A stretch of 64,000 nucleotides of DNA from Chaetoderma sp. LZ-2023a (GCA_034401795.1 JAVVLW010002724.1:1-64000); one strand, 5' to 3'; counted from the stretch's first letter, positions 1 to 9,658 are shown. Made by a program: numbers and translations. Notes: a model not told the origin generated them from the sequence alone.

Positions 1-31
1 GCCTCTGCCTGGACTTTCACAATGGACTAGT

Positions 32-460
32 GTGTGTGGTGACATCAAAATGAAAGATTTGCTGATGCCAAAGTTGTCGAATATGAGCGCTATAGTGGGT
101 TTTTCTCAAGACTGCTACACAATGAGAATAACGCACGCCAAAAGACCTCTCATGTTTGACTACACATTACATGACAAATTCCTGAAAACAGTGCAAGATA
201 GTATATATCTTGGTGTAACAATATCAAATGAGTTGGCATGGAGAAAGCACATTAACACCATATATTTTTTCACTAGGGCACTATGTTTTGCAAATACCAA
301 CACTGAATGCAGACATTACAAGGCATTAGTTCAGTCAGGATTGGGGTATCCTCCAGGTGGCTCGGCCCCACTCCATAAGGTATAGGCAGATGCCATAGGG
401 AAAGTACAGAATAGGACTACTATGTTCGGCACTAGGTGCCTCCTGAATGAGCTGTTCGTC
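32..460 (+). pseudogene. LINE reverse transcriptase relic (C-terminal RT part)
   Basis: The reading frame from 32 to 385 encodes 117 residues that resemble the end of the RT domain of non-LTR retrotransposons of the Jockey/CR1 type. The guide is the segment YLGVTISNELAWRKHI near residues 59-74, a common 'YLGV.I...L.W..HI' motif, followed by a YKALVQSGLGYP stretch like the family's 'Y..LV.P.LEY' block. After residue 117 the match continues in another frame (ADAIGKVQNRTT, about 386-420), so there is at least one frameshift. The catalytic YxDD region lies upstream and is outside the window or lost. No endonuclease or poly(A) tail is visible nearby. This is a short, dead fragment. The superfamily assignment is an inference from motif shape only. 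Confidence 0.6.
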
Positions 461-815
461 GAATGTTCACGCGAATGTTTTGTGGCGAGGCGAACAACTT
501 TATAGGTGACTCACCATGATTTGCCGTGAAAAACAAGATGGCAGCAAAATATACAGCATCATCAATTGAGACATGTTGATTGTAAATTTAACCATAAATA
601 TTGCATGCCAATGCATTCTTAGTGATTTTAGTATTATGTTAGTCTTCCCCCAATATGTGTATGCTTGTAGATAGTTTCTGAGACCCTGATATTCATTATG
701 ACGTAATAAATGACATCATAATGCATCGGATCTGACAAAAAGTTAACTCTCATAACTATCACGTGACGCCATTAAAGAATGCTTGTCGAAGATACGCGTG
801 ACAACTCATTCAGGA
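441..815. repeat. possible inverted-repeat element
   Basis: The string TCCTGAATGAGCTGTTC at 441 is roughly the reverse complement of TGACAACTCATTCAGGA at 799-815. The span contains GCGAATGTTCGC-like palindromic words near both ends (about 455-500 and 820-870). This could be a small foldback element inserted between the LINE relic and the Tc1 relic. The match is short and imperfect. Confidence 0.3.
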
Positions 816-920
816 AGGCGAATATAGTTCGCCACAAACAGCGAACATAAATAGGCGAATGTTCGCCTAACCTTTTCCTTCCTGAACTCACTCCTGGTCT
901 TATGTTTGTACAATAGGGCA

Positions 921-1112
921 AGAGTTCATTCTGATGGATGATAACTTGTGACTGCACAAAACAAGAGTGGTTAATGTCTACCTGGAGAATGAGGGTATCG
1001 AGCAAATGGAGGGGCCAACTTGGTATCCTGACTTGAATCCTACTGACCTTAACTGGGACCTTCTGTAGACAGCCATTTCAGCTCGACAAGTCCAACCCAC
1101 CATCCTCTAGTT
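921..1112 (+). pseudogene. Tc1/mariner transposase relic (catalytic C-terminal part)
   Basis: Reading the plus strand from about 924 gives FILMDDNL, a stop, then LHKTRVVNVYLENEGIEQM and, at about 1017-1059, WYPDLNPTDLNWDLL. This follows the Tc1-family pattern of a 'DNA.PH' block with the second catalytic Asp, a spacer, then 'W...SPDLNPIEHLWD' with the third catalytic acid. Here the usual Glu position is Asp (NPTD instead of NPIE), and in-frame stops fall at about 948 and 1068. The element is a fossil with no N-terminal DNA-binding part visible upstream. TIRs were not found. The family call rests on the linear motif order. Confidence 0.7.
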
Positions 1113-1118
1113 AACCCG

Positions 1119-1311
1119 TTAACCTTTAAATTTGTAAATTTTCTCATAGAAAATATCCATTAGCAGACCATGAGAAGACTATTTTTGAAGATTTAACACT
1201 GGAATGACTGGCTCCGTTACCGAGCCAGTCATTCCAGTGGCAAAGAGTCTTCTCTTGGTCTGAAAATTTACATTTCTCAAAACCACTGCAGAGTGAGTGT
1301 TAAAGGGTCAA
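1119..1311. mobile_element. TTAA hairpin MITE, family A, copy 1
   Basis: This copy has a near-perfect inverted repeat centred at about 1217: ACTGGAATGACTGGCTC on the left and GAGCCAGTCATTCCAGT on the right. Outer arms carry GACCATGAGAAGACTA and AGTCTTCTCTTGGTCTG. It is bounded by TTAACCTTTAAA and TTAAAGGGTCAA, close to the family ends TTAA-CCCTTTAA. It is non-coding. Confidence 0.75.
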
Positions 1312-1581
1312 GGCCATACGGATTCTGACTTGTATCCCTATGTTTAATATTTTCTGTTATTGTATGCTATCAGTAGCGACATTTGAGTGGTATAGATACA
1401 AATGATTGGCATGTAGAAATTCAGTCCTTCTTTGGAAATTCCAGCCTAATCAGACATACGCAGAAATACACAAGCATGCATGCAGACACATACGCACACA
1501 TGCATGTACGCATGAATGGGCAATAACAATACAATGATGTATCCTATTCAACGATATATATTTACCATCAATGCACCATGA
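1312..1581. other. unassigned AT-rich spacer
   Basis: I see no gene or named repeat here. A patch at about 1447-1515 is rich in CATGCA/CACACA words (simple-sequence-like). Confidence 0.4.
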
Positions 1582-1779
1582 TTTAATCCGATACCGGTCC
1601 AGCCAACCAAAAATGCCTTCTGCAGCGGTCTTTAGAAATGCAGACCAAGAGAATACTCTTTTTGAAAAGTTACCACCGAAACAACAGGCTCTGTACCTGA
1701 GCCAGTTATTCCAGTGGTAAATCTGTAAAAAAAATAGTCTTCTACTGGCCTGCAAATGGAGACTGGCTAATAGTTAAGA
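1582..1779. mobile_element. TTAA hairpin MITE, family A, copy 2 (diverged)
   Basis: Arms CAGACCAAGAGAATACTC at about 1639 and TAGTCTTCTACTGGCCTGC at about 1733 flank a partly rewritten core (ACCGAAACAACAGGCTC / GAGCCAGTTATTCCAGT). The copy is more diverged than its neighbours. Ends are only approximate. Confidence 0.6.
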
Positions 1780-2209
1780 CAGTGATTTGCTCAGAAAATA
1801 TGGATGACAAAACAGACGTTTTCTATATTCGGTTATCAACTATGACATAATTTTACTCAGATGTCCAATGACCCTTGAGCATTTGGTTGCAATGGCTCAG
1901 CGTCACACACATCTGACAGGGACCATCCGCTGAGGACAAAATTGTGCATCGATACTTAAGTCTGTGGATGATGGCCGATGACGGAAGACCATAGTAGTGA
2001 ATATATCCGAGTTATAATGTTAATTATAAAATGCCATTACGTGGCTGTGCACTGTAATGTGGATGAAAACCAATTATAATCTCATATACATGTAAAATAA
2101 ATCTGTTCAATATCTCTTATGATATTTTGATTGAATGGTGGCAGCAACAACACTCAGTTAAATTAGCAGAACAATATTTAGCAAAATTTAAAATATGGGT
2201 CAGATAATA
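1780..2209. other. unassigned spacer
   Basis: Nothing gene-like is visible. The sequence at about 2135-2180 (GGTGGCAGCAACAACACTCAG, then AAATTAGCAG) looks like a worn half of the family B hairpin. Confidence 0.35.
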
Positions 2210-2500
2210 CGGGGATCCATTTCTAGCTATGTCCCGCCCATTTCTAAAGACAGTCAAATTAGTTTCAAAATATTCGACAGCTTACCTGTATAGTTACCTT
2301 GATAGTGTGATATCGGAAATTCAAGGTCCGAACCCTGAATTCCCAGAGTCATACTATCATGATACCTATTACAGGTATTGAACAGCTGTTGAACATCTTA
2401 AAACTAATTTGACTGGGTGATATGACAGCAACAGCGCCAAGTCAAATTAGTTTCAACATTTTCAACAGAATGTTTATTAAATAGTTCAAGTTCAATTTTT
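2210..2500. mobile_element. family E/B hairpin MITE, broken copy
   Basis: The segment begins with CCATTTCTAGCTATGTCCCG, the outer arm of family E, and contains two pieces of the central hairpin: GTCAAATTAGTTTCAAAATA at 2256, and AAACTAATTTGACTGGG at 2400 paired with GTCAAATTAGTTTCAACA at 2442. The order is rearranged relative to intact copies, so this is a composite of at least two insertions. Confidence 0.6.
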
Positions 2501-3117
2501 ATTCACTCAGGCCTTACAAAGGCGTATGAGTGAATGCATCAAAGACAAAAAATTCTTACAACGTGACAAACTATTCCAGCTTCATAACGCAGTATTTCTG
2601 TCAATTATTATTGTATCAACGTCAGCCTACATGTGAAGTAATTGATTATGACGCAATATACTTGATCTACAGATCGAACTCATCCTTCTGAAATTTGTAT
2701 TGTTTGCTATTGAAAGGGTGAATGTCTATTCTTGGAAACGGGATGGAATGATACACGCTTAAATCTCGGTGAAACACGCTTAAATCTGTCGCTGCAGGGC
2801 GATGTTAAAGTACTTACTACGGGAAGATATAAACCCATAACACCGTACATCAAACCCAGAATGCACCATTAACACTGTACATCTAACCCAGAATGCACCA
2901 TTAGCACTCCTAACACAGTACAGCTCATAAATAACGTAATGTGTAATTATCTTAAGAAAACAAAAAACACTGTTAGATAGTTCACGCTTGAACACAGTGT
3001 AAGAAATGTTCTGTTGAATAGAACTTTCCAGCATTAGCGTAATTTGGGAAAATACCTTCCGTTGATTTAGGTGAATACTGGCGTAATGACGTCAATGTGG
3101 CAAAGGTGTATAATAAT
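2501..3117. other. spacer with a short direct repeat
   Basis: No gene is recognised. A unit of about 35 bases around AACCCAGAATGCACCATTA occurs twice at about 2835-2905. A perfect CRE-type octamer TGACGTCA lies at 3087-3094. Confidence 0.4.
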
Positions 3118-3344
3118 CCATTATCACTCACATCGGCCAAAAATGGCTTCTGCGGTGGTCCTGGAAAATGTCCATTTGCCGACCATGAGAAGCCTAATTT
3201 TGAAAATTTACCACTGGAATGACTGGCTCAATAAGCGAGCCAACCAGTCATTCCAGTGGTAAATTCTCAAAAATTTCTCTTGGTCTGCAAATGGACATTT
3301 TCTTTGAGGAAATTGAGATTTTCTTGAACAACTTTAAGGGTTAA
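3118..3344. mobile_element. TTAA hairpin MITE, family A, copy 3
   Basis: The copy contains CATCGGCCAAAAATGGCTTC, then arms with GACCATGAGAAGCCTAA and TTCTCTTGGTCTGCAAATGG around the core ACTGGAATGACTGGCTC / CAGTCATTCCAGTGG. It ends at TTTAAGGGTTAAAGG. Confidence 0.75.
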
Positions 3345-3480
3345 AGGATTAAGGCAGCAATGGTTTTAAAGCAAGTTAAGTGCAAAATACTCAAAATTAT
3401 GTTTTATTTTGCTTTGTGTTTTATTTCTTATAAGTTATTTCTGAGCTGTACTGTACCAATGCTCATATATCCCAGTATTT

Positions 3481-3889
3481 CAATGGAGGATTCCTGTTTA
3501 TCCATCAATCACATGACATCATAATCAACTACGTGATATGTAGGATGACGTCATAATCAATTACGTCATCAATGATGTAGCTAAGTTCATCTTGAATGTT
3601 TGATTCATGACGGGCTATTATTGTTGTTGTACAAATTGTATGTCTTTACTATTTAATAAACATGCTGTTGAATATTTTTTAACTAATTTGACTCGGCACT
3701 GTTCCTGCCATATGCAGCAACAGCACCCAGTCAAATTAGTTTCAAAATATTCAACAGCTTACCTGTACAGTTTTCTGGAAATTGATAGTCAGGCAGTTCT
3801 GGAATCGATTGCTTCCAACACGGGCGAAGTGTGGGTGGAGCTTAGCTAAAGATGGGCGGGACATAACAAAAACTGGATTCCTCCATTGC
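3481..3889. mobile_element. family E MITE, near-full copy
   Basis: Ends are inverted: CAATGGAGGATTCCTGTTT on the left and CTGGATTCCTCCATTG on the right. The central hairpin (3656-3763) carries TTGAATATTTTTTAACTAAT and ATTAGTTTCAAAATATTCAA. The left arm holds a perfect TGACGTCA at 3546-3553. The right arm contains the AAGATGGGCGGGACATA segment typical of the family. The 80-residue frame through the hairpin is not a gene. Confidence 0.7.
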
Positions 3890-4194
3890 AACATTCAAGT
3901 CAAGTTTAGTTTCAAATGTTTATTTTGAGGGGTCTGTATATGACTCACCTGGAACATCAGAACCGAGAATGTGAGCAAACATTTCTGGATCAAATATGGA
4001 AATTTGAATGTATGAGTAGTGTTTTTTACAGCTCGTGGATAGGTTACTGGAAACAGATTAACGTGTTGTAAATTTGTAAAAAAAAAATTGTGCCTATACT
4101 TTATTGTGAAGCAGTATTAGGACAGTTAACATTTTCTATCAAAGTAGATTTGGTGCGTGGAGTAACTTTGTGATAGTTTTGGATTTTTTCGTAA
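3890..4194. other. 5' flank of the plus-strand DIRS-type element
   Basis: This stretch precedes the Gag-like frame. It contains a piece of family B (AAGTTTAGTTTCAAATG) at 3902 and an A-run at about 4080. I looked here for the left inverted terminal repeat that should mirror the sequence at 8445-8530 and did not find it. Confidence 0.4.
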
Positions 4195-5445
4195 TTGGGA
4201 AAAACAATCAGTATGGATTTTCACAACTCGCTTGCGGCTCTGGATTCGGTGGAGAAAGATTTGGTGGATGTGGCAAGTGATAGTTTAACAAATAATGTTT
4301 CAATGCAAAGTGATAATGTAACGGATAATGTTCCCTCTGGCTCTAATGGCTCATTAGTAGTCTCCGAATATGACAAAAGGAGGGGATTTATCCTCCATTA
4401 AGGGTAAGAAACCTGTTTCAGATGCAAGAAGCATCACATCTAATGAGCCAGGAATGCAGACATTCAAACAATGCAGGTCCATCCGAGGGCACTGCAATCG
4501 AAGAGTTCGAGTTTAAAAGCCTTAAGGCAAGTGTGGAGACATTGACAAAACAAATGGCAATTTTCATGAAAGTAATTTTGAACAAAAATTTGGGAGGTTC
4601 TGAAGTGAATTCGGAATTTCCAGATAACGCCCTTGAATCGGAATGCGAGAACAATTGCCCAGATGATGCCGTAACGTCTCCGGGACCTGCACCTGTTTCC
4701 GAAAAAGGAGATGTTGACGTGTTAGCCTCAGTGGCGCGGTTCTATGAGGCATCGGATGTTTACGCTGAAAATATTATCACCAAACTAAGTAAAACGAGTG
4801 TGGGTGATGATAAATTGAAAAAGAGAATTGACTCCTATATTAGGACGGAAAATTGTGACTCTTTCATAGTAATGAAAGTTAACCCTGAAATCTGGGACAA
4901 ATTGTCGGCTCATCGACAAATCAAGGATGCAGTTGCAGCGGGTGCAACGTCCGCTAATCGGTGCATTAATAGCGGTTACTACATCTACCGAAACTCTCGT
5001 GCGTGCCGCGAGATCTGGCGAGAGTTTAACTCCTGCAGAAACTTCAACGATGACAGGGAAGTTGGGTGACGCGTTAGCATTTCTTACGCATGCAAATCGG
5101 GAATTAAATCAGAGGCGTAGAGAAGATCACAACATGGATTTAAATGTGAAGTTCAAAGACTTATCTTCGGTGGATGCTACGGCTACCGATCTTTTATATG
5201 GTGATGACTTGAGCCCACGTTTAAAGGAAATAACTGATAACAATCAGATTTCTAGACGTCTGTCAAACATTCAGGCATCTGGACATGGTTTTTCGCCGAG
5301 AGGACGTACTCGGTTTCATCCATACTGGGGTCGTTGGATCAATAAATTTAAGTCAGCTTTTTTAGGGCAACAGCAGTCTCAGCAATGGTTCAGAGGCCGT
5401 CTAAGGAGAGGCTACCAACAACGTCGGCCGAGATTTATGAAATAG
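4195..5445 (+). pseudogene. DIRS Gag-like protein, frameshifted
   Basis: The Gag region is split over three frames. Residues from 4195 (acidic, Ser/Asn-rich) run to 4401. A second frame reads on through about 4370-4420. The frame from 4422 to 5069 carries an EFEFKSLKASVETLTKQM helix-like segment. The frame from 4927 to 5445 carries the best-conserved part, including a GDALAFLTHANRELNQRRR segment and LYGDDLSPRLKEI, a block often seen before the basic tail of DIRS Gag. The C-terminus is Arg/Gly/Gln-rich (RGRLRRGYQQRRPRFMK) and suits nucleic-acid binding. No CCHC zinc knuckle is present. At least two indels are needed to join the pieces. Gag identity is inferred from position and composition. 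Confidence 0.65.
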
Positions 5446-6140
5446 AAGTTGATCAGGTACATGTTTCTATAGGCAGCCTTAAATATTCTAATAGTAATAC
5501 GTCAACAATCATAGCAAGTCATATTAAAAATTATTTAGATCGTTGGAAAACTTTAACATTGGACAAGGCTATTTTGAAAACAGTAGCGGGTTACTCTATA
5601 GATTTTGAGGAGTCGCCTGTTCAGATTTGAATTCTTTTGTAAAATATCAGCATTTTAAGATGGAGACTATTGATAGTCATTTCTTTGATGAGGCCTTCAT
5701 GCTTTATGGCATCTTTAGATTTGCCAAATGCATATTTTTCAGTGCCCAAAGTTAGTAGTTTTTTGAGGTTTGAATGGAAAGGCGATATTTTACAATTTGC
5801 TGTTCTTCCGAATGGTATCTCGGTTGGCCCTAGAGTGTTTACTACGTTACTGAAGCCAGTTTTTGCCAATTTGAGGACATTAGGTCATGTAGTTAGCGGA
5901 TATATTGATGACATTTTTCTGATGGGAAAATCTTATCAGGCATGTACTGATTCAGTTAAGTTTACGGAAGATTTGGTCATATCGCTGGGATTTTATATAA
6001 ACTTTGACAAGTCAGTTATAGTTCCAAATCAAGAATTGGAACATTTAGGTTTTGCGCTAAATTTGGACAGCATGACAGTAAGATTGACACTTAAGAAGAA
6101 AATTAATCTTGTTGACAAATGTAGAGGTTCTGAAATCTAA
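5385..6140 (+). pseudogene. DIRS reverse transcriptase with fingers region deleted
   Basis: The 5' part (5385-5630, overlapping the Gag end) ends in WKTLTLDKAILKTVAGYSI and DFEESPVQI, the usual lead-in to DIRS RT. It then jumps directly to NSFVKYQHFKMETI at about 5630-5672, where family members have roughly 100 more residues, so the fingers region is missing. A frameshift follows. From 5670 the palm reads CFMASLDLPNAYFSVP with the first catalytic Asp, then FAVLPNGISVGPRVFT, and YIDDIFLMG (about 5900-5926) with the Asp pair. The thumb part QELEHLGFALNLDS follows. The enzyme would copy element RNA into DNA. This copy cannot fold into a complete RT. Confidence 0.85.
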
Positions 6141-6384
6141 GTAACTGAAAATTAGAACAGTAGCTGAACTTATTCGGCTTATAGAGTTATAGTGTCATCT
6201 TTTCCTGCTGTTCACTATGGTCTGTTATATATTTTACAGAGAATTAGATTTTGACAAATCACTGGCTTTGCGGAAATCACTAGGACATTATGACAGTTTT
6301 ATGGAACTTTCTGTGAAAGCCCCGGCCGAAATTCAGTGGTAGATTGACAATGTTAATTCTGAATATCGAGAAATAGACCATGGC
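6141..6384 (+). pseudogene. DIRS RT-RNase H connection, frameshifted
   Basis: Several frames together read AELIRLI, then SFPAVHYG, LDFDKSLALRKSLGHYDSFM and PAEIQWWIDN (with a stop replacing one Trp codon near 6340). This matches the connection between thumb and RNase H in DIRS polyproteins. It shows at least two frame changes and one in-frame stop. Confidence 0.65.
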
Positions 6385-6800
6385 AAATTTGGTTACACTC
6401 TTACTACGGATTCGTCAAATTGTGGATGGGCTAGTGTGAACAGGATGGTGTATCTATAGCCGGTTCGACTGGAGGTAGATGGTCTGACTATGAGCGGCAG
6501 TTTCATATAAATGTTTTGGAGCTGAAGGCTAGTTTCATGGGGCTTAGATCATTTTGCCCAAATATGGATAATGTACATATTAAACTGGAAATGGACAATA
6601 CTACAGCAGTGGCTTACATGAATCATATGGGTGGTTCAAAATCTGACCAGTGCAATGAACTAGCGAAAGAAATCTGGCATTGGTGTAAGAGTAGAAATAT
6701 TTTGGCTACGGCAACGCATATCCAGGGAAGCGAGAATTCAATAGCAGATTTTAAATCAAGAGTATTTGATGATAAAACAGAATGGAAGTTGGATGAAAAC
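6385..6800 (+). pseudogene. DIRS RNase H domain
   Basis: The domain opens with LTTDSSNCGWASVN (about 6388-6440, first catalytic Asp). A frameshift in the run AACAGGATGG follows. From 6500 the frame gives FHINVLELKASFMGL with the catalytic Glu, and EMDNTTAVAYMNHMGG with the next Asp, then SENSIADFKSR with the last Asp. All four acidic positions of RNase H are therefore present despite the frame break. In the family it removes RNA from the cDNA:RNA hybrid. Confidence 0.8.
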
Positions 6801-7208
6801 ATGTTTCATGATATTACAGAGCATTTTGTTATGCCTAATATTGACTTGTTTGCATCGAGATTGAACTTTCAACTAAAACCATCTGTTTCTTGGAGGCCTG
6901 ATCCGGATGCATTGGCTGTGCATGCTTTTTCCTTGGAATGGGGTGAATTTTTTATTTTATCCTTTTCCACCGTTCGGTGTGATATGCCGTGTTTTGAGTA
7001 AGTCAAAATGGACAGGGTAAAGGGAATTCTGGTTCTACCAAATTGGCCAACTCAAAGTTGGTTCCCGGTTCTTAAATCATTGTTAATAAAGGAGCCATTT
7101 CTTTTGAGATGGAGGGACAATCTCCTGACACTTCCTTTCCAGAAGGGTGTTCACCCTCCGGGTCACAAACTGAACCTCATGGCTTGTTTCTTGTCCGGAA
7201 GTTGCTAG
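6801..7208 (+). pseudogene. Dam-like (methyltransferase-related) domain of DIRS polyprotein
   Basis: After RNase H the sequence reads NIDLFASRLNFQLKPSVSWR and PDPDALAVHAFSLEW. After a frame change near 6945 it reads FPPFGVICRVLSKSK and GILVLPNWPTQSWFPVLKSL. DIRS elements carry a domain here that has been related to phage-type Dam methyltransferases, with an N/D-P-P-F-like motif. In this copy the motif is FPPF. Whether the domain methylates DNA is not established from sequence. The start methionine at 7008 is only a frame artefact inside the domain. Confidence 0.6.
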
Positions 7209-8125
7209 ATGACAAAGGTCTTTCGGAACAAACAATTTCAATTATATTATGTTCCTGGAGGTCGTCTACTAAGAAACAATATATAAATTATGTACATAAG
7301 TGGATAAAGTTTTGCGATGATTCGGGGTTAGACGTTCATGATTGTGAGGTTGGAAATGTTCTTACGTTTCTGACAGTATTATATGACAATGGACATTTGT
7401 ATAGTGGCATTAATACGGCACGTAGTGCATTATCAGCTTTTTGGGGGGGGGTTGCATCATCAGTTACTGTTGGATCTAACCCTCTAGTCGTGAGATTTAT
7501 GAAAGGTGTTGCATCGGCGCATCCCGCAAAACCAAAATATTCTTGTGTATGGGATGTTAAGCTTGTTCTTAACATGTTTCAGAAATAACCGTTAGTGGAG
7601 AGTTTATCCTTGTTCGACCTCTCGTTGCGTATGGTTGCCTTATTGGCATTAGTTTCAGCCCAGAGGGGCCAATCTATTCATCTGCTTGATACTGATTTGA
7701 TGACGGTTGATCCGGATAAATATGTGTTTTACCTACACAGAAATTTCAAACAATCTAGATTAGGGAATCAGACTATGAAGATTGTGTTACACTCGTTTCC
7801 GGAGGACAATAGATTGTGTATTTATCATACGCTGTCTGAATATCTAAATAGGAAAGAAAATATTAGACAAATGTCTAAGGTCTTTATCAGTACAGTAAAA
7901 CCATATAACGCAGTATCATGTGATACTATAGGGAGGTGGATAAAGAAGGTTCTTAAACTGGCAGGAATAGATGTGAATATTTTTAAGCCACATAGTACTA
8001 GAGCAGCGTCAGTTTCCGCTGCTTTTTTGAAAGGAATTAATGTTTCATGCATACTGGAAGTGGCTGGATGGTCGAATGAATTTACATTTGCCAGGTTCTA
8101 CAATAAGCCACTGGCATTGGAATAG
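7109..8125 (+). pseudogene. DIRS tyrosine recombinase, one in-frame stop
   Basis: Two consecutive frames (7109-7588 and 7595-8125) lie in the same register and are separated only by TAA at 7586-7588. Without that stop they would form one 339-codon protein. The N-terminal part has a core-binding domain (WRSSTKKQYINYVHKWIKF, GINTARSALSAF). In the second frame the catalytic set is complete: Arg24 in SAQRG, His133 and Arg136 in HSTR, Trp159 in AGWSNE, and Tyr169 in FYNKP. Tyrosine recombinases of this kind integrate the circular cDNA without a target duplication. This is the best-preserved part of the element. The stop could be a recent nonsense mutation. Confidence 0.88.
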
Positions 8126-8225
8126 GATCAGAAGTTTGCTGATGCTGTTTTGCGTAGTTGATGTGCTAGTTGTGTTAGATTGAGAGTTCTCACGCCTTTG
8201 AAATCTCAGGCAACCCATCTGGAAG

Positions 8226-8530
8226 CAATGTGACAGAATTTATAGTTAGCTGAGTAGTTACCAGCTTGAAAGCTGACTGTAATTCTGTCACAGCGCAGTA
8301 GTATGGGTTGACTGCCCAACCCGTCATCATTTGAAGTGGTGGTTTTGTCCCATCCCTCAATTTTAGGGGGAAAAATTTAAATTTGGGATGTTTGATGAGA
8401 ACTCTCAATGTTGACGATTGATTATTAGAGCTACGCATGCGCATCTCAGTCAACCCATACTACGAAGCGCTGTGACAGAATTACAGTCAGCTTTCAAGCT
8501 GGTAAGTACTCAGCTAGCTATAAATTTCAA
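8226..8530. repeat. DIRS internal complementary region and right inverted repeat
   Basis: About 75 bases at 8236-8310 are the inverse complement of 8449-8530. Matching words are CAGCTTGAAAGCTGACTGTA and TACAGTCAGCTTTCAAGCTG, then CAGCGCAGTAGTATGGGTTG and CAACCCATACTACGAAGCGC. A second pair, TTGAGAGTTCTCA at 8178 and TGAGAACTCTCAA at 8396, overlaps it. The position after the recombinase fits the DIRS plan of complementary region plus right terminal repeat. Confidence 0.7.
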
Positions 8531-8567
8531 GGTAACCTGTTTAATATTTTGAAACAAAAGGGAGCCA

Positions 8568-8925
8568 TTTCTAGCTATGTCCCATCCATTTCTAGCTATG
8601 CCCCATTCATTTCTATCCATGCCCCATTCATTTCTAGCTATGCCCACTCATTTCTAGCTATTTCCCACCCATTTCTAGCTATTCCCCACTAATTTCTAGC
8701 TATGCCCCATTCATTTCTAGCTATGCCCCACTCATTTCTAACTGCCCCACCCATTTCTAGCTATTCCCCACCCATTTCTAGCTATGCCCCACCCATTTCT
8801 AGCTATGCCCCATCCATTTCTAGCTATGCCCACCCATTTCTAGCTATACACACCCATTTCTAGCTATGTCTCACCCATTTCTAGCCATGCCCCACCCATT
8901 TCTAGCTATGACCCACCTATTCTTT
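8568..8925. repeat. 21-bp minisatellite (CATTTCTAGCTATGCCCCAC)
   Basis: About 17 tandem copies of a 20-21 base unit, CATTTCTAGCTATGCCCCAC plus one base. The unit matches the outer arm of the family E MITE seen as single copies at 31017 and 40545. Units differ by point changes such as TCCC for CCCC. Confidence 0.9.
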
Positions 8926-9147
8926 GTATGTGTTGGGATCGATTTATATACTTTGAACCCAGAGTGCCCAGAATCCAAATTTCAAAACTAAACTATACAG
9001 GTAAGTTGTTAAATATTTTGAAACTAATTTGACTGGGGGCTGTTGCTGTATGTCTGCTTATAGCTTATAGTTGTTGGTACGATAGGCGACAACAGCTAAC
9101 AAGTCGAATTAGTTCTGAAGTATATACAGGAGATTATCTCCAAATTG

Positions 9148-9258
9148 ATATTCTGGGAATTCAGCTTTGCATTCTGGGAATTCGGCTTTGCATTCGGGGA
9201 ATTCAGCTTTGCATTCTGGGAATTCAGCTTTGCCTTCTGGGAATTCAGCTTTGTGTTC
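9148..9258. repeat. 21-bp minisatellite (TTCTGGGAATTCAGCTTTGCA)
   Basis: Five tandem units centred on TTCTGGGAATTCAGCTTTGC. Because 21 is a multiple of three, both strands give periodic peptides (FWEFSFA and NSQNAKL), which explains the short frames here. The seed resembles the GAGATTCAGGGAGTGCAG segment of the right arm of family E at 42480. Confidence 0.85.
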
Positions 9259-9419
9259 AATAAGGGCAAACTTTTCAGAGTGCTCTGCGCGTACAAATTT
9301 GCCTTTTTTTCAATTAGTATATTATACGACGTAATTAATCTGAAAACAGCAGATTGTCATATTTTGCAGATATAGCAAAATATTTTCCCTACCGAACGCA
9401 AGGCTGGGGTTAAAGTTTC

Positions 9420-9658
9420 TTAACCCTTTAATTGCCATGTCGGCCAAAACCGACCAGCCAAAACTGCCTTCTGTGGAATGTCCATTTACCGGCCAGGAGA
9501 ACACAGTTTTTTTAAATTTATCACTGGACTGACTGCCTCGATAACCGAGGCAGTCATTCCAGTGATAAATTTAAAATAAATTCTCCTGGCCGGTAAATGG
9601 ACATTCAATAGTTAGATATTTAAATTTCCTTGGACTAATTTTTCCATTAAAGGGTTAA
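9420..9658. mobile_element. TTAA hairpin MITE, family A, copy 4 (complete)
   Basis: A full-length copy of 239 bases. It starts TTAACCCTTTAATTGCC and ends CCATTAAAGGGTTAA, so TTAA flanks CCCTTTAAT inverted ends. Core arms TCACTGGACTGACTGCCTCG and CGAGGCAGTCATTCCAGTGA fold back. Good reference copy for the family ends. Confidence 0.85.

Larger units (their letters stand above)
4195..8530 (+). mobile_element. DIRS-type tyrosine-recombinase retrotransposon, decayed
   Basis: The order Gag, RT, RNase H, Dam-like domain, tyrosine recombinase on one strand, with no integrase or protease and with inverted repeats after the last gene, is diagnostic of the DIRS order. The proteins clearly differ from those of the two minus-strand DIRS copies in this window, so this is a separate family. 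Lesions include frameshifts in Gag, loss of the RT fingers region at about 5627, frameshifts before RNase H, and a stop inside the recombinase at 7586. The right inverted repeat and internal complementary region are visible at 8226-8530, but the left terminal repeat is not, so the 5' end is truncated or replaced. The element cannot be autonomous. Confidence 0.85.
8535..9300. mobile_element. family E MITE copy with both arms expanded
   Basis: The MITE scaffold is recognisable: TTTAATATTTTGAAAC at 8539, an outer arm with CCATTTCTAGCTATGCCCC, then GTTGGGATCGATTTATATAC, the spacer ACTATACAGGTAAGTTGTTA, and half the hairpin TTTGAAACTAATTTGACTGG at 9016. The left arm is amplified into a 21-bp array and the right arm into a second 21-bp array (separate entries). 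Confidence 0.65.

Noticed and set aside
4195..8125. Retrovirus-like or Gypsy-type LTR element
   Set aside because: There is no protease, no integrase and no LTR pair. A tyrosine recombinase and inverted repeats place it in DIRS.
9096..9375. Periodic peptides on both strands (FWEFSFA, NSQNAKL)
   Set aside because: The 21-bp minisatellite gives open frames on both strands. There is no sign of a start context, signal peptide or conserved domain.
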